Positions 10,283 to 20,664 are shown, counted from the stretch's first letter. The stretch: DNA of 64,000 bases from Frankiales bacterium (GCA_016125335.1 WGLY01000027.1:1-64000); one strand, 5' to 3'. The notes: a model not told the origin generated them from the sequence alone. Translations and numbers: made by a program.

Positions 10283-10690
10283 TCAGCGGCTGCCGCTCCA
10301 CACTGGGGCGGGGCCGCCCCACGACACCGAGCGCACGGCGCAGGCCTGGGCCACCAGCGCGCCGTCCGAGCGCGATCGCCCGGTCGACTGCGCGGCCAGG
10401 CCGGCCCACTGCCCGGCCAGCCGGTCCTCCACGAGCGCGGCGAGGCGCCGGGCGGTGCCGGCGTCGACCACCTCGAACGGCGGGGTGTACGCCGCGGCGC
10501 CCGCGGGCGGGGTGCCGCCGAGGGCGGTGATGCGGGCGCGCAGCCGGTCGCGCTGCGCCCGGTGGTCGGCCATCGCGGCCAGGGCGCGCTGCTCCTCGCT
10601 GCCGGTCAGCCGGGCCGCCACGAGCCCGTAGGCGTACACCGCGGCCTGCTCGCCGGCGAGGACCACCGCAGCGGCGTCGACCTCGCTCAC
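10283..10690 (-). CDS. DUF4439 (ferritin-like) domain protein
   Basis: A 135-residue, Ala-rich, mainly helical protein. It contains AGEQAAVYAYGLVAARL and MADHRAQRDRLRARI, which match the ferritin-like DUF4439 family found only in actinomycetes. The E and H residues in these helices are the usual ferritin-like positions, but metal binding is not shown. The GTG start overlaps the stop of the upstream lipoprotein gene by 4 bp, so the two form a coupled pair. Function unknown. Confidence 0.8.
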   Translation of the reverse strand: MSEVDAAAVVLAGEQAAVYAYGLVAARLTGSEEQRALAAMADHRAQRDRLRARITALGGTPPAGAAAYTPPFEVVDAGTARRLAALVEDRLAGQWAGLAAQSTGRSRSDGALVAQACAVRSVSWGGPAPVWSGSR

Positions 10691-11226
10691 GACCCGACCG
10701 TCCGCAGCTTCTCGGCGGCTGCCGCGGCCCCGGTGCCCGCCAGCACCAGCACGCGGGCGAGCTCGGGGTCCTGCGCCCGCACGGACTGCGCGGCCCGGGC
10801 CCTGGCCGCGGCGGTCTCGGCCCGGCGCAGGCGCGTCACGGCGTCCACCGCGGAGGGCAGCGGCCCGGGGCTCGCAGGGGAGACCGCGGCGCCCGGCGAG
10901 ACGGCGTCCCGGTAGGCCGTGTGCCGCGTGCCGAGCTGGGTCAGCTGCGCGCGCAGCGCGGCGGGCGCCTTCGGCACGAGCGCGTCGTAGAGCGCGCTCA
11001 GCTGCTGCTCGTCGGCCGAGACCTCCAGCCGCAGGGCCGCGTCGGGGTCGTCCGGCCCCCCGGGCGAGGCCGTGATGCTGCCGGAGGAGGCCGACGGCGA
11101 CCCGTTCGACGCCGTCGTGCACGCCGCCAGGCCCGCGCCCACGGCGACCGCGCCCGCGGCGCGCAGCAGCGCGCGGCGCGTGACAGGAGGGGCCGGGGAG
11201 CCGGCCGGGGGAGGGGGGACGGGCAC
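10687..11226 (-). CDS. Probable lipoprotein, partner of DUF4439 gene
   Basis: A 179-residue protein with a Tat-like twin arginine at residues 17-18 followed by a hydrophobic stretch and the lipobox LAAC (C36), so it is predicted to be a lipid-anchored exported protein. The mature part is Ser/Pro-rich and then helical, with a helix bearing LSALYDALV. That arrangement is compatible with a diverged ferritin-like domain, though I cannot prove it. It is divergent from rimP. The GTG at 11226 is chosen because an AGCCT-type -10 lies about 7 nt upstream. Confidence 0.72.
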   Translation of the reverse strand: MPVPPPPAGSPAPPVTRRALLRAAGAVAVGAGLAACTTASNGSPSASSGSITASPGGPDDPDAALRLEVSADEQQLSALYDALVPKAPAALRAQLTQLGTRHTAYRDAVSPGAAVSPASPGPLPSAVDAVTRLRRAETAAARARAAQSVRAQDPELARVLVLAGTGAAAAAEKLRTVGS

Positions 11227-11313
11227 GACGGACAGGCTCTCACGACGCGGCGCGCTCCCCGGCCTGCGGCCCGGACGTGCCGTGACGCGCCCGGGGCCGG
11301 CCGCGGTCGCGGG

Positions 11314-11319
11314 TAGGCT
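11314..11319 (+). promoter_or_regulatory. -10 element of the rimP-nusA-infB operon
   Basis: TAGGCT lies about 70 nt upstream of the rimP start, in the divergent region shared with the minus-strand lipoprotein gene. Confidence 0.4.
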
Positions 11320-11389
11320 GGCCCCGACAACTGAGCGACCACAACAGCACAGCACGCGGTCACCGGCCGGCCGTGCCACAGGAGGCGAG

Positions 11390-12073
11390 ATGTCCGCCCG
11401 ACCCCCGAAGGGCCGTCGGCCCCCGGAGCCCTCCGGCCGCCGTCCGTCCGCCCCGGCCCGATCGGGTCGCTCCTCCTCCTCGGCCGCCCGCGGCGGCGCC
11501 GACCGCCGCGACGCCGTCGTCGCGCTGCTGACCCCCGTCGTCGGCGGCGCCGGCCTCGACCTCGAGGACGTCGAGCTGCGCACGGTGGGCCGCCGGCTCG
11601 TGCTGCGGGTGCTCGTGGACACCGACGGCGGGGTGAGCCTCGACCAGGTGGCCGCCGCCTCGCAGGCCGTGTCGGAGGCCCTCGACTCCAGCGACGTGCT
11701 CGGCGACGAGCCCTACACCCTCGAGGTGTCCTCGCCCGGCGTCGAGCGGCCGCTGACCCTGCCGCGGCACTGGCGCCGGGCGCTGGGCCGCCTCGTGGAG
11801 GCCACCCACGACTCCGGCCGCCGCACCACCGGGCGGGTGGCCGCCGCCACGGACGACGAGGTGACGCTCGAGGTGGCCGAGAAGGGCCGCACGCGCCAGG
11901 TCGTCCTGCCCCTCGCGTCGGTGACCCGGGCCGTGGTCCAGGTGGAGTTCACCCGCGCCGCCGCCGACGAGCCGGACGACACCGACGACACCGAAGACAC
12001 CGGCGACACCCAGGACGCCGGGGCCGCCTCGGGCGGCGCCGCCGCCGACACCCCCGACGAGGACGAGGACTGA
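11390..12073 (+). CDS. rimP: Ribosome maturation factor RimP
   Basis: Needed for maturation of the 30S subunit. The 227-residue protein is longer than usual because of a basic, low-complexity N-terminus (about 40 residues) and an acidic Asp/Thr-rich tail. The core has [24 protein letters not shown] and [13 protein letters not shown], both characteristic of RimP. The tail is built from near-repeats of the codons for Asp-Thr (about 11980-12010). ATG at 11390 follows GGAGG at 11381-11385. It is the first gene of the rimP-nusA-ylxR-infB operon, with 2 bp between its stop and nusA. Confidence 0.95.
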   Translation: MSARPPKGRRPPEPSGRRPSAPARSGRSSSSAARGGADRRDAVVALLTPVVGGAGLDLEDVELRTVGRRLVLRVLVDTDGGVSLDQVAAASQAVSEALDSSDVLGDEPYTLEVSSPGVERPLTLPRHWRRALGRLVEATHDSGRRTTGRVAAATDDEVTLEVAEKGRTRQVVLPLASVTRAVVQVEFTRAAADEPDDTDDTEDTGDTQDAGAASGGAAADTPDEDED

Positions 12074-12075
12074 CC

Positions 12076-13125
12076 ATGGACATCGACGTCTCCGCGCTGC
12101 GCGCCCTGGTGCGCGAGAAGGAGCTGAGCTACGACGTCGTCGTGCAGACCCTCGAGCAGGCGCTGCTGCTGGCGTACCACCGCACGGAGGGCTCGGCCGC
12201 CCAGGCGCGCGTGGAGCTCGACCGCAAGACCGGCCACGTCACGGTGTGGGCGCGCGAGGCGCCCGGCGAGGACGGCACGCCCGGGCGCGAGTACGACGAC
12301 ACCCCGTCCGGGTTCGGCCGCGTGGCCGCCACGACGGCCCGGCAGGTGATCCTCCAGCGCCTGCGCGAGGCCGAGGACGAGGCGACGTTCGGCGAGTTCG
12401 CCGGCACGGAGGGCGACCTGGTCTCGGGCATCGTCCAGCAGGGCAACGACCCGCGGACGGTGCTGGTCGACCTCGGCAAGGTGGAGGCCGTGCTGCCGCC
12501 GCAGGAGCAGGTGCCCGGCGAGCGCTACGCCCACGGCACGCGGCTCAAGTGCCACGTGGTGTCCATCGCCAAGACCCCGCGCGGGCCGCGGGTGACGCTC
12601 AGCCGCACCCACCCCAACCTGGTGAAGTCGCTGTTCGCGCTCGAGGTGCCCGAGATCGCCGACGGCTCCGTGCAGATCATGGCGATCGCGCGGGAGGCTG
12701 GTCACCGCACCAAGATCGCCGTGCACTCCACCGTCGAGGGGCTCAACGCCAAGGGCGCCTGCATCGGTCCGATGGGCCAGCGGGTGCGCGCGGTGATGAC
12801 CGAGCTGCACGGCGAGAAGATCGACATCGTCGACTGGTCCGACGACCCCGCCGAGATGGTGGGCTACGCCCTCTCGCCGGCCCGGGTGACGTCGGTGACC
12901 GTGGTCGACGAGGCCGCCCGCGCGGCGCGCGTCGTCGTGCCGGACTACCAGCTCTCGCTGGCCATCGGCAAGGAGGGGCAGAACGCCCGCCTCGCGGCCC
13001 GCCTGACCGGCTGGCGCATCGACATCCGGTCCGACACCGCCCCGGCCGAGCAGCCCGCGGCGCCCCCGGCCGCGGCCGAGGGCGGCGGGGCGCCGTCCGC
13101 CCCCTCGCCCGACGCGGGGACGTGA
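12076..13125 (+). CDS. nusA: Transcription termination/antitermination factor NusA
   Basis: Binds RNA polymerase and nascent RNA to control pausing, termination and antitermination. The 349 residues comprise an N-terminal RNAP-binding domain, an S1 domain ([19 protein letters not shown]), and two KH domains. The KH domains are marked by [19 protein letters not shown] and [20 protein letters not shown]. Like other actinobacterial NusA it lacks the C-terminal acidic repeats of enterobacteria and ends in a short Ala/Pro-rich tail. Its stop overlaps the ylxR start (GTGA). Confidence 0.97.
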   Translation: MDIDVSALRALVREKELSYDVVVQTLEQALLLAYHRTEGSAAQARVELDRKTGHVTVWAREAPGEDGTPGREYDDTPSGFGRVAATTARQVILQRLREAEDEATFGEFAGTEGDLVSGIVQQGNDPRTVLVDLGKVEAVLPPQEQVPGERYAHGTRLKCHVVSIAKTPRGPRVTLSRTHPNLVKSLFALEVPEIADGSVQIMAIAREAGHRTKIAVHSTVEGLNAKGACIGPMGQRVRAVMTELHGEKIDIVDWSDDPAEMVGYALSPARVTSVTVVDEAARAARVVVPDYQLSLAIGKEGQNARLAARLTGWRIDIRSDTAPAEQPAAPPAAAEGGGAPSAPSPDAGT

Positions 13126-13511
13126 GCGTCCGGGACGGCGCCCTCGGCGGGGTAGACTCGACGGCGGCCGGTCGCCCGGCCCCCCGTGCCGAGGCGCGCA
13201 CCCCGGTGCGCACCTGCGTCGGATGCCGGGGCAGAGGCGGCCGACCCGACCTGGTGCGCGTCGTCGTGGTCGAGGGCGTCCTCGTCCCCGACCCGCGGGC
13301 GCGCATCGCCGGCCGGGGGGCATGGCTGCACCCCGATCCGGCCTGTCTCGACCTCGCCGTACGCCGGCGGGCGCTGCCGAGGGCCCTGCGGGTCCCGGGA
13401 CCGCTCGACGACACCGCGGTGCGCGCCGAGATCGAGCGTCGGCAGGGCACCACCGCACCACCCCCATCCGCCCGCGTCCCCAGGAGCGACGAGGACATGA
13501 GCACCCGATGA
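13122..13511 (+). CDS. ylxR: YlxR family (DUF448) RNA-binding protein
   Basis: A small 129-residue member of the YlxR/DUF448 family, standard between nusA and infB. The family signature [19 protein letters not shown] is present, together with [19 protein letters not shown]. The family is thought to bind nucleic acid; in some species it has been linked to RNase P or to transcription regulation. GTG 13122 overlaps the nusA stop by 4 bp. A TAGACT hexamer at 13153-13158 inside the N-terminal part may be an internal promoter. Confidence 0.92.
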   Translation: MSVRDGALGGVDSTAAGRPAPRAEARTPVRTCVGCRGRGGRPDLVRVVVVEGVLVPDPRARIAGRGAWLHPDPACLDLAVRRRALPRALRVPGPLDDTAVRAEIERRQGTTAPPPSARVPRSDEDMSTR

Positions 13512-13589
13512 ACGCCCAGCGATGAGCGTGTCCGTGCACGTCTAAGAGGTCCGGGTCGACCACGCCCCGGACCGAGAACCAGGAGAACT

Positions 13590-16325
13590 GTGTCGAAGGT
13601 CCGGGTCTACGAGCTCGCGAAGGAGCTCGGAGTCGAGAGCAAGGTCGTCGTGGCCAAGCTCCAGGAAATGGGTGAGTTCGTCCGTTCGGCGAGCTCCACG
13701 ATCGAGCCCCCCGTCGTGCGGCGCCTGCGCGAGGCGTTCCCCGACGCGCCGGCCGCACCCGCGGCACCGGCGAAGAAGGCGGCGCCCAAGCCGGCGCCCG
13801 CGGCCCCCGCACCGGCGGCCCCGGCCCCCGAGCCCGTGGTGGCGGCGGCCCCCGCCGCGCCCGCCCCGGCGGCTCCCGCGCCCGCGCCCGTGCCGGCTGC
13901 TCCGGCGGCCTCCGCGGCACCCGCGCCGGCCGCACCGGCACCGGCCGCGCCGCGCGCGCCGCGTCCGGGCAACAACCCCTTCACCGACCGCAGCGCCGAG
14001 GCCCCGCCCCGGCCCGCGGCCCCCGCACCGGGCGCCCCGCGCGCGCCGCGTCCGGGCAACAACCCCTTCACCGACCGCAGCACCGAGCGCCCCTCCGGCG
14101 TGCCCGGCGCCCCGCGGCCGGTCCCGCGCCCGGGCGGCGTCCCCGGCGCCCCGCGCCCCAACCCCGGGATGATGCCCGGCATGCGCCCGGCCGGTCCGGG
14201 CGCGCGCCCGGGAGCGCCCGGCGGTCGCTCCGGCGGCCCCGGGGCCCGTCCCGGCGGCGGTCGCCCCGGCGGCCCCGGCGGTCGTCCCGGTGGCGGCTTC
14301 GGCGGCCCCGGTGGCGGCGGTGGCGGCGGGGGTGGCTACGGCGCCCCGCGCCCCGGCGGCTTCTCCGGCCGTCCCGGCCCCGGCGGGCGCGGCACCACCG
14401 CGGGCGCCTTCGGCCGTCCCGGCGGCAAGCCCGCGCGCGGCCGCAAGAGCAAGCGGGCCAAGCGCCAGGAGTTCGACAACATGTCGGCCCCGTCCATGGG
14501 CGGCGAGATCCGTCCCATGGGCAACGGCGAGGTCGTCCGCCTCGCCCGCGGCTCCTCGCTGACCGACTTCTCCGACAAGATCAACGTGCCCGCCGGCGTC
14601 CTCGTCACGGTCATGTTCAAGCTCGGCGAGATGGTCACGGCCACGCAGTCGCTGTCCGACGACGCCCTGGTGCTGCTGGGCACCGAGCTCAACTTCGACG
14701 TCCAGATCATCAGCCCGGAGGACGAGGACCGCGAGCTGCTCGAGAGCTTCGACCTCGAGTTCGGCGAGGACGAGGGCGACGAGAGCGACCTCGAGACCCG
14801 TCCGCCGGTCGTCACGGTCATGGGCCACGTCGACCACGGCAAGACCCGCCTGCTCGACGCCATCCGCAACACCAACGTGGTGGCGAAGGAGGCCGGCGGC
14901 ATCACGCAGCACATCGGCGCCTACCAGGTGCAGGCACGGGTGGGCGACGAGGAGCCGCGCGCGATCACCTTCATCGACACCCCGGGCCACGAGGCGTTCA
15001 CCGCCATGCGTGCCCGCGGTGCCCAGGTCACCGACATCGCGATCCTCGTGGTGGCGGCCGACGACGGCGTGAAGCCGCAGACGATCGAGGCGCTCAACCA
15101 CGCCAAGGCGGCCGACGTCCCGATCGTGGTGGCGGTCAACAAGATCGACAAGGAGGGCGCCGACCCGGCCAAGGTGCGCGGCCAGCTCACCGAGTACGGC
15201 CTGGTCCCCGAGGAGTACGGCGGCGACACGATGTTCGTCGACGTCTCCGCGCGGGAGGGCATGGGCATCGAGGACCTCCTCGCGGCCGTCCTGCTCACCG
15301 CCGACGCCGCCCTGGACCTGCGGGCCAACCCGCACCAGGACGCGCAGGGCGTGTCGATCGAGGCCCACCTCGACCGGGGCCGCGGCCCCGTCGCGACGGT
15401 GCTCGTCCAGCGCGGCACCCTGCACCCGGGCGACTCGATCGTCGTCGGGGATGCCTACGGCCGCGTCCGCGCGATGCTCGACGAGTTCGGCAACACCCTC
15501 ACCGAGGCGCCGCCGGCGCGTCCTGTCCAGGTGCTCGGCCTCACCGCCGTGCCGGGCGCGGGCGACAACTTCCTCGTCGTCGAGGACGATCGCACCGCCC
15601 GTCAGATCGCCACCACCCGCGCGGCGCGCGAGCGCAACGCGGCACTGGCGCAGGCGCGCGGCCGCCGCACGCTGGAGGACTTCCTCAAGTCGCTCGAGCG
15701 CGGCGAGGTCGAGGAGCTCAAGCTCATCCTCAAGGGCGACGTGTCGGGCTCGGTCGAGGCGCTGGAGTCGGCCCTCATGGCCATCGAGGTCAGCGACGAG
15801 GTCAGCTTGCGGGTCATCGACCGCGGCGTCGGCGCGATCACGCAGAACGACGTCAACCTCGCGGTCGCGTCGGACGCCGTGATCATCGGCTTCAACGCCC
15901 GGCCGGCCGAGCGGGTGCAGGACATCATCGACCGCGAGCGGGTCGACGTCCGCTACTACACGGTGATCTACCAGGCCATCGACGAGGTCGAGGCGGCGCT
16001 CAAGGGCATGCTCAAGCCCGAGTACGAGGAGGTCGCGCTCGGCAGCGCCGAGGTGCGCGAGGTGTTCCGCTCGAGCAAGTTCGGCAACATCGCCGGCTGC
16101 CTCGTCCGGTCCGGCCTCATCCGCCGCAACGCCAAGGCGCGCCTCGTGCGCGACGGCGCGGTGGTGGCGGAGAACCTCAGCATCGAGTCGCTGCGCCGGT
16201 TCAAGGACGACGCCACGGAGGTCCGCGAGGGCTTCGAGTGCGGTATCGGCCTGGGGTCGTTCAACGACATCAAGGTCGACGACGTGATCGAGACCTTCGA
16301 GATGCGCGAGAAGCCGCGCGTCTGA
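13590..16325 (+). CDS. infB: Translation initiation factor IF-2
   Basis: A GTPase that delivers initiator fMet-tRNA to the 30S subunit. It is 911 residues. The short N-terminal IF2_N domain is at residues 1-50. A long Ala/Pro- then Gly/Arg-rich linker spans about 55-290. The G domain has the P-loop GHVDHGKT at 412-419, DTPGHEAF and NKID, followed by domains II-IV. The linker contains an in-frame duplication of [11 protein letters not shown], 29 codons apart. The GTG start has AGGAGA just upstream. The linker length and composition vary widely in actinomycetes. Confidence 0.98.
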   Translation: MSKVRVYELAKELGVESKVVVAKLQEMGEFVRSASSTIEPPVVRRLREAFPDAPAAPAAPAKKAAPKPAPAAPAPAAPAPEPVVAAAPAAPAPAAPAPAPVPAAPAASAAPAPAAPAPAAPRAPRPGNNPFTDRSAEAPPRPAAPAPGAPRAPRPGNNPFTDRSTERPSGVPGAPRPVPRPGGVPGAPRPNPGMMPGMRPAGPGARPGAPGGRSGGPGARPGGGRPGGPGGRPGGGFGGPGGGGGGGGGYGAPRPGGFSGRPGPGGRGTTAGAFGRPGGKPARGRKSKRAKRQEFDNMSAPSMGGEIRPMGNGEVVRLARGSSLTDFSDKINVPAGVLVTVMFKLGEMVTATQSLSDDALVLLGTELNFDVQIISPEDEDRELLESFDLEFGEDEGDESDLETRPPVVTVMGHVDHGKTRLLDAIRNTNVVAKEAGGITQHIGAYQVQARVGDEEPRAITFIDTPGHEAFTAMRARGAQVTDIAILVVAADDGVKPQTIEALNHAKAADVPIVVAVNKIDKEGADPAKVRGQLTEYGLVPEEYGGDTMFVDVSAREGMGIEDLLAAVLLTADAALDLRANPHQDAQGVSIEAHLDRGRGPVATVLVQRGTLHPGDSIVVGDAYGRVRAMLDEFGNTLTEAPPARPVQVLGLTAVPGAGDNFLVVEDDRTARQIATTRAARERNAALAQARGRRTLEDFLKSLERGEVEELKLILKGDVSGSVEALESALMAIEVSDEVSLRVIDRGVGAITQNDVNLAVASDAVIIGFNARPAERVQDIIDRERVDVRYYTVIYQAIDEVEAALKGMLKPEYEEVALGSAEVREVFRSSKFGNIAGCLVRSGLIRRNAKARLVRDGAVVAENLSIESLRRFKDDATEVREGFECGIGLGSFNDIKVDDVIETFEMREKPRV
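13950..14083 (+). repeat. In-frame direct repeat in the IF-2 linker
   Basis: A stretch of about 45 bp encoding [14 protein letters not shown] occurs twice, offset by 87 bp (29 codons), inside the low-complexity linker of infB. The second copy differs only at its edges. Confidence 0.7.
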
Positions 16326-16350
16326 CCAGTCGCACGCCGGGAGGACGTCG

Positions 16351-16647
16351 ATGTTCGTGGGCACCCTCGAGCTCGACGTCCTCCTGGGCGACGTGCACTC
16401 GCTCAAGGAGAGGCGCGGCCTGGTCCGGCCCGTGGTGGCCGACCTGCGCCGCCGCTTCGAGGTCACCGTGGCGGAGGTGGGCATGCACGACCTGCACCGG
16501 CGCTCGCTCATCGGCGTCGCGGTGGTGGGCGCCGACCCGGCGCGCTGCACCCACCTGCTCGACTCGTGCGAGCGCGCCGTGGCGGCCCGGCCCGAGCTCG
16601 AGCTGCTCAGCGCGCGGCGCACGCTGCGCGACACCGACGACGACTAG
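16351..16647 (+). CDS. DUF503 family protein
   Basis: A 98-residue protein of the DUF503 family (YlxP-like), commonly placed between infB and rbfA. It begins MFVGTLELDVLLGDVHSLKERRGLVRPVV and has the family's conserved SLK.RR and VGMHDLHRR segments. B. subtilis YlxP is in the same locus; its role is poorly defined, possibly in ribosome assembly. GGGAGG lies 10 nt upstream of the ATG. Co-directional with infB, 25 bp away. Confidence 0.9.
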   Translation: MFVGTLELDVLLGDVHSLKERRGLVRPVVADLRRRFEVTVAEVGMHDLHRRSLIGVAVVGADPARCTHLLDSCERAVAARPELELLSARRTLRDTDDD

Positions 16648-16752
16648 CGCACAGCACCAGCACCCAGCACGGACCGGGGCGCGGACAGCCCGCGACCCCG
16701 CCACCGCCGGACCGGCCCGCCCCGGTCGGTCCGCCGAGGAGAGGACGACGCC

Positions 16753-17229
16753 ATGGCCGACCCGGCCCGCGCCCGCAAGCTCGCCGACCGGATCAAGGTG
16801 ATCGTCGCCGAGATGCTCGAGCAGCGGATCAAGGACCCCCGGCTGGGCTTCGTGACCATCACCGACGCCCGGGTCACCGGCGACCTGCACGACGCCACGG
16901 TGTACTACACCGTCTACGGCACCGACGAGGAGAAGGCCGCGACCGCGGCCGCGCTCGAGAGCGCCCGCGGCGTGCTGCGCAGCGAGATCGGCCGGCAGAC
17001 CGGCGTCCGCTTCACCCCCACGCTCGCGTTCGTCGCGGACGCCGTGCCCGAGAACGCCCTGGCCATCGAGGACCTGCTGCACCAGGCCGCGGCGGCCGAC
17101 GCCGAGGTGCACGAGCGGGCCGCCCGCGCGAGCTACGCGGGCGAGGCGGACCCCTACCGCCGGCCGCGCGCGGACGAGCTCGACGAGGAGGAGCCCGAGG
17201 ACTCGCTGGTCGACGGGCCCCGCGCGTGA
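16753..17229 (+). CDS. rbfA: 30S ribosome-binding factor A
   Basis: A KH-type factor that binds the 30S subunit during late 16S rRNA maturation and cold adaptation. 158 residues. The core has [43 protein letters not shown] and [15 protein letters not shown]; the tail is acidic. A purine-rich GAGGAGAGG site precedes the ATG. The stop overlaps the nrnA start (GTGA). Confidence 0.96.
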   Translation: MADPARARKLADRIKVIVAEMLEQRIKDPRLGFVTITDARVTGDLHDATVYYTVYGTDEEKAATAAALESARGVLRSEIGRQTGVRFTPTLAFVADAVPENALAIEDLLHQAAAADAEVHERAARASYAGEADPYRRPRADELDEEEPEDSLVDGPRA

Positions 17230-18239
17230 CCTGGTCCACCGCCCCCGCTGCCGCGGACTGGGACGCCGCCGTCGCGGCGCTGTCCGGCGGCGGCCCGGTG
17301 CTGCTGCTCGCCCACGTCGCCCCGGACGCCGACGCGCTCGGCTCGGCCCTGGCCACCGGGATCGCGCTGGAGCGGCTCGGCGTCGACGTCGCCGTGTCCT
17401 TCGGCGACGAGCCCTTCGCCGTCCCTCGGGTGCTGCGGACGCTGCCCGGCCAGCACCTGCTCGTCGCCCCGGACTCCGTCGGCGACCGCCCGGTGGTGGC
17501 CACCTTCGACGTCAGCTCCATCGAGCGGCTCGGCGTCCTGCGCGCCGCCGCCGAGCGGGCGCGCACCTTCGTCGCGATCGACCACCACGCCTCCTACACC
17601 GGCTTCGGCCACGTGCACGTGGTCGACGTCGCGGCGCCGGCCACCGCCGTGCTGGCGCTCGAGCTCGTCGACCGGCTGGGCGTGGAGCTCGACGTCGACA
17701 TCGCCACCGCGGTGTACGCGGGCCTGGTCACCGACACCGGCTCGTTCAAGTACGCCGGCACCACCTCGGCCACCCACCTGGTGGCGGCGCGGCTGCTCGG
17801 CACGGGGATGCGCCACGACCACGTCGCCCGGCTCATCTACGACGACGAGCCGTTCGCCGCGCTGCGGCTGCTCGGCGGCGCGCTCGACAAGGCGGTGCTC
17901 GAGGAGACCGCGGTCGGCGGCCTCGGGTTCGTGTGGACGGTCGTCTCCGACCTCGACCGCGCCGCGCTCGACCTCCCGCTCGACGCCGTGGAGCGGGTGA
18001 TCGACGTCCTGCGCATCGCCACGGAGGCGGAGGTGGCCTGCGTGCTCAAGCAGGACGACACCGGCGCCTGGCGGGTGAGCATGCGCAGCAAGGGGCGCGT
18101 CGACGTCGCTGCCGTCGCCACCGCGCTCGGCGGCGGCGGGCACCGGTTCGCGGCCGGGTTCACCGGCGACGGCGGCCCCCGCGAGGTGCTCCACGCCGTC
18201 CGCGAGCGGCTCGCCGCCGCCCCCCACCTGCCGGGCTGA
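17226..18239 (+). CDS. DHH/DHHA1 family oligoribonuclease/pAp phosphatase (NrnA-like)
   Basis: Degrades short RNA oligomers and 3'-phosphoadenosine 5'-phosphate in the NrnA family. It is 337 residues. The DHH motifs are [14 protein letters not shown] (metal ligands), TFDVSS, and [11 protein letters not shown]. The C-terminal DHHA1 domain carries [11 protein letters not shown], which binds substrate. The position between rbfA and truB is conserved in actinomycetes and firmicutes. GTG 17226 overlaps the rbfA stop; truB follows after 3 bp. Confidence 0.93.
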   Translation: MTWSTAPAAADWDAAVAALSGGGPVLLLAHVAPDADALGSALATGIALERLGVDVAVSFGDEPFAVPRVLRTLPGQHLLVAPDSVGDRPVVATFDVSSIERLGVLRAAAERARTFVAIDHHASYTGFGHVHVVDVAAPATAVLALELVDRLGVELDVDIATAVYAGLVTDTGSFKYAGTTSATHLVAARLLGTGMRHDHVARLIYDDEPFAALRLLGGALDKAVLEETAVGGLGFVWTVVSDLDRAALDLPLDAVERVIDVLRIATEAEVACVLKQDDTGAWRVSMRSKGRVDVAAVATALGGGGHRFAAGFTGDGGPREVLHAVRERLAAAPHLPG

Positions 18240-18242
18240 CCG

Positions 18243-19157
18243 ATGGCCAGGGGCCCGCGCCCGCGCACCGCACCCGACGGCCTCGTCGTGCTCGACAAGC
18301 CGGCGGGGATGACCAGCCACGACGTCGTGGGCGCGGTGCGCCGCGCCCTGGGCACGCGCAAGGTCGGGCACGCCGGCACGCTCGACCCGATGGCGACCGG
18401 CGTGCTGCTGCTCGGCGTCGAGCGGGCCACGCGGCTGCTCGGGCACCTCGCGCTGGTCGACAAGGCCTACGACGCCACGGTGCGCCTCGGCGCCGCCACG
18501 GTCACCGACGACGTCGAGGGCGAGGTGCTCGCCCGGTCCGACGCCTCCGGCGTGCTCGACGCCGACGTCGAGGCCGCGCTGCCCGCGCTGCGCGGCCGGA
18601 TCCGGCAGCGGCCCTCCGCCGTCAGCGCCGTGAAGGTCGACGGCGTGCGCTCCTACGCCCGCGTGCGCGCGGGGGAGGACGTCGAGCTGCCGGCGCGCGA
18701 GGTCACGGTGTCGCGGCTCGACGTGGTCGCGGCGCGCCGCGACACCGTGGCCGGCCTCGGCGTCCTCGACCTCGACGTGCACGTGGAGTGCAGCTCGGGC
18801 ACGTACGTGCGCGCGCTGGCCCGCGACCTCGGCGAGGCCCTCGGGGTGGGCGGGCACCTCACCTCGCTGCGCCGCACCCGCGTAGGGCCGTTCGACCTGT
18901 CCGCCGCGCGCACCCTCGACGAGCTCGAGGCCGACCCGGTCGTGCTCCCGCTCGACGACGTCGTGCGCTCGGCCTTCCCCACCGTCACGGTGGGGAAGGA
19001 GCAGGTGCGGCTCGTGCTCCACGGGGTGCGCATCCCCGCGCCCGACCCAGTGGGCGGGGCCGTGGGCCCCGTGGGGGTGCTGGGCCCCGACGGCGCCGTG
19101 CTCGCGCTCGCCGACGTCTCCGGCCCGACCCTGGCCTACCGCGTCGTGTTCGCCTGA
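18243..19157 (+). CDS. truB: tRNA pseudouridine(55) synthase
   Basis: Forms pseudouridine at position 55 of tRNA. The 304-residue protein has the catalytic Asp in HAGTLDPMATGVL (D48), a KAYDATVRLG segment, and RQRPSAVSAVKVDG. The actinobacterial C-terminal extension is present. It starts 3 bp after the nrnA stop and is the last gene of the rimP-to-truB run. Confidence 0.97.
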   Translation: MARGPRPRTAPDGLVVLDKPAGMTSHDVVGAVRRALGTRKVGHAGTLDPMATGVLLLGVERATRLLGHLALVDKAYDATVRLGAATVTDDVEGEVLARSDASGVLDADVEAALPALRGRIRQRPSAVSAVKVDGVRSYARVRAGEDVELPAREVTVSRLDVVAARRDTVAGLGVLDLDVHVECSSGTYVRALARDLGEALGVGGHLTSLRRTRVGPFDLSAARTLDELEADPVVLPLDDVVRSAFPTVTVGKEQVRLVLHGVRIPAPDPVGGAVGPVGVLGPDGAVLALADVSGPTLAYRVVFA

Positions 19158-19238
19158 GCGGCGCCGCGACACCGGCCGGCGTGCTCGGGGCTAGCCCCGC
19201 GCCGGCTATCCGGTGCGCGAGCCGTGCTCGGGCCCTGG

Positions 19239-19244
19239 CAGGCT
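19239..19244 (+). promoter_or_regulatory. -10 element of ribF (leaderless)
   Basis: CAGGCT is placed 7 nt upstream of GTG 19252, and no ribosome binding site is visible. Confidence 0.4.
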
Positions 19245-19251
19245 GTGCGCC

Positions 19252-20232
19252 GTGCAGCGCTGGCAGGGACTGGAGGACGTGCCGGACGACCAGCCCCGGT
19301 CGGTCGTCGCGATCGGCGTGTTCGACGGCGTCCACTACGGGCATCGGCAGGTGATCGGGCGAGCGGTCGCGCACGGCCGCGAGCTCGGCGCCCCCGTCGT
19401 GGTCGTCACGTTCGACCCGCACCCGGACGAGGTGGTGCGCCCGGGGACCCACCCGGCGCTGCTGTCCACGGTCGACCAGCGCTGCGCGCTGCTCGCCGAG
19501 CTCGGCGTCGACGCCGTCTGCGTGCTGCCCTTCACCCTCGAGCTCGCCGCGCTGAGCCCCGAGGAGTTCGTGGAGCAGGTGATCGTCGAGCGGTTCCACG
19601 CGCTGGCCGTCGTCGTGGGCGACAACTTCCGCTTCGGGCACCGCGCCGCGGGCGACACCGAGACCCTGGCCGACCTCGGCGCCGAGCGCGGCTTCGTCGT
19701 CGACGCCGCCCCGCTGGTGGCAGGGGAGGGCGGCGTCTGGTCGTCCACCTACGTGCGGGGGCTGATCCGGGCCGGCGACGTGGCCCAGGCGGCCTACAGC
19801 CTGCTGCGGCCGCACCGCGTCGAGGGCAGCGTCGTGCACGGCGACAAGCGCGGCCGCGAGCTCGGCTACCCCACCGCCAACCTCGCCACCACCCCCCACG
19901 CGGCCGTGCCGGCCGACGGCGTCTACGCCGCCTGGCTCGTCGTGGCGCCGTACACCGAGCACGCCGTGCGGCTGCCGGCCGCGGTGAGCGTGGGCACCAA
20001 CCCGACCTTCGGCGGGCGCGAGCGCCGCGTGGAGGCACACGTGCTCGACCGCGACGACCTCGACCTCTACGGCGCGCACGTGGCCCTGGACTTCGTGGCC
20101 CGGATCCGCGGCCAGCTCACCTTCAGCGGCGACGACGCCGCCCTCGCGCTCACCGCGCAGATGGCCCGCGACGTCGACAGCGCCCGGCTGCTGCTCGCCG
20201 AGCCGCCCGTGGCGCGGCCGACCGGCCCCTGA
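19252..20232 (+). CDS. ribF: Bifunctional riboflavin kinase / FAD synthetase
   Basis: Phosphorylates riboflavin to FMN and adenylylates FMN to FAD. 326 residues. The N-terminal FAD synthetase domain has GVFDGVHYGH (residues 22-31), TFDPHP and GDNFRFGHRAAGD, and SSTYVRGLI. The C-terminal riboflavin kinase domain carries GDKRGRELGYPTANL and SVGTNPTFGG. The truB-ribF-rpsO-pnp order is conserved across bacteria. GTG 19252 fits a leaderless start; a 94-bp gap separates it from truB. Confidence 0.97.
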   Translation: MQRWQGLEDVPDDQPRSVVAIGVFDGVHYGHRQVIGRAVAHGRELGAPVVVVTFDPHPDEVVRPGTHPALLSTVDQRCALLAELGVDAVCVLPFTLELAALSPEEFVEQVIVERFHALAVVVGDNFRFGHRAAGDTETLADLGAERGFVVDAAPLVAGEGGVWSSTYVRGLIRAGDVAQAAYSLLRPHRVEGSVVHGDKRGRELGYPTANLATTPHAAVPADGVYAAWLVVAPYTEHAVRLPAAVSVGTNPTFGGRERRVEAHVLDRDDLDLYGAHVALDFVARIRGQLTFSGDDAALALTAQMARDVDSARLLLAEPPVARPTGP

Positions 20233-20259
20233 CCAGCGCAGACGCTGCTCGCGCTCGTT

Positions 20260-20288
20260 TTGGGCCGTCGGCGGCCCGCTGGTAGTCT
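20260..20288 (+). promoter_or_regulatory. rpsO promoter (-35 TTGGGC, -10 TAGTCT, 17-bp spacer)
   Basis: A -35-like TTGGGC at 20260-20265 and TAGTCT at 20283-20288 are spaced 17 bp. The start of transcription would be near 20295, giving a leader of about 95 nt. Confidence 0.45.
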
Positions 20289-20294
20289 GCACCC

Positions 20295-20388
20295 GACGGC
20301 TGCGGGGCAGGGCGCCCTGCGGTTCGCGACTTCCCAGGGTCGGCGCAGTTCCGCGCCGCCCGCGACGCGCCCTGAAGGACACCCCCGC
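20295..20388 (+). promoter_or_regulatory. rpsO 5' leader with palindrome (candidate S15 control region)
   Basis: The leader holds a perfect 14-bp palindrome GCAGGGCGCCCTGC at 20307-20320 and further G+C-rich pairing segments before the GAAGGA ribosome binding site. S15 represses its own translation through mRNA structures in several bacteria; that this leader does so is inference. Confidence 0.3.
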
Positions 20389-20658
20389 ATGTCGCTCGAC
20401 ACCGCGACCAAGAACGCGATCATCGCCGAGTACGCCCTCTCCGAGGGTGACACCGGCTCCCCGGAGGTCCAGATCGCGCTGCTCACCCGGCGCATCAACG
20501 ACCTCACGGAGCACCTCAAGACGCACAAGCACGACCACCACAGCCGCCGCGGGCTGCTGCTGCTGGTCGGGCAGCGCCGTCGGCTGCTCCAGTACCTGAC
20601 CAAGAAGGACATCAGCCGCTACCGCGCGATCATCGAGCGACTCGGGATCCGCCGCTAG
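20389..20658 (+). CDS. rpsO: 30S ribosomal protein S15
   Basis: Primary 16S rRNA-binding protein of the platform. The 89-residue length is exact for the family. It contains [46 protein letters not shown], and ends with [11 protein letters not shown] 20389 follows GAAGGA. A strong hairpin follows the stop, before pnp. Confidence 0.98.
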   Translation: MSLDTATKNAIIAEYALSEGDTGSPEVQIALLTRRINDLTEHLKTHKHDHHSRRGLLLLVGQRRRLLQYLTKKDISRYRAIIERLGIRR

Positions 20659-20664
20659 CGACAC

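Noticed and set aside
14180-14440. Dense Gly/Arg repeats in infB resembling a repeat array
   Set aside because: These are low-complexity codons of the IF-2 linker, in frame and common in actinomycetes, not a CRISPR or mobile repeat.
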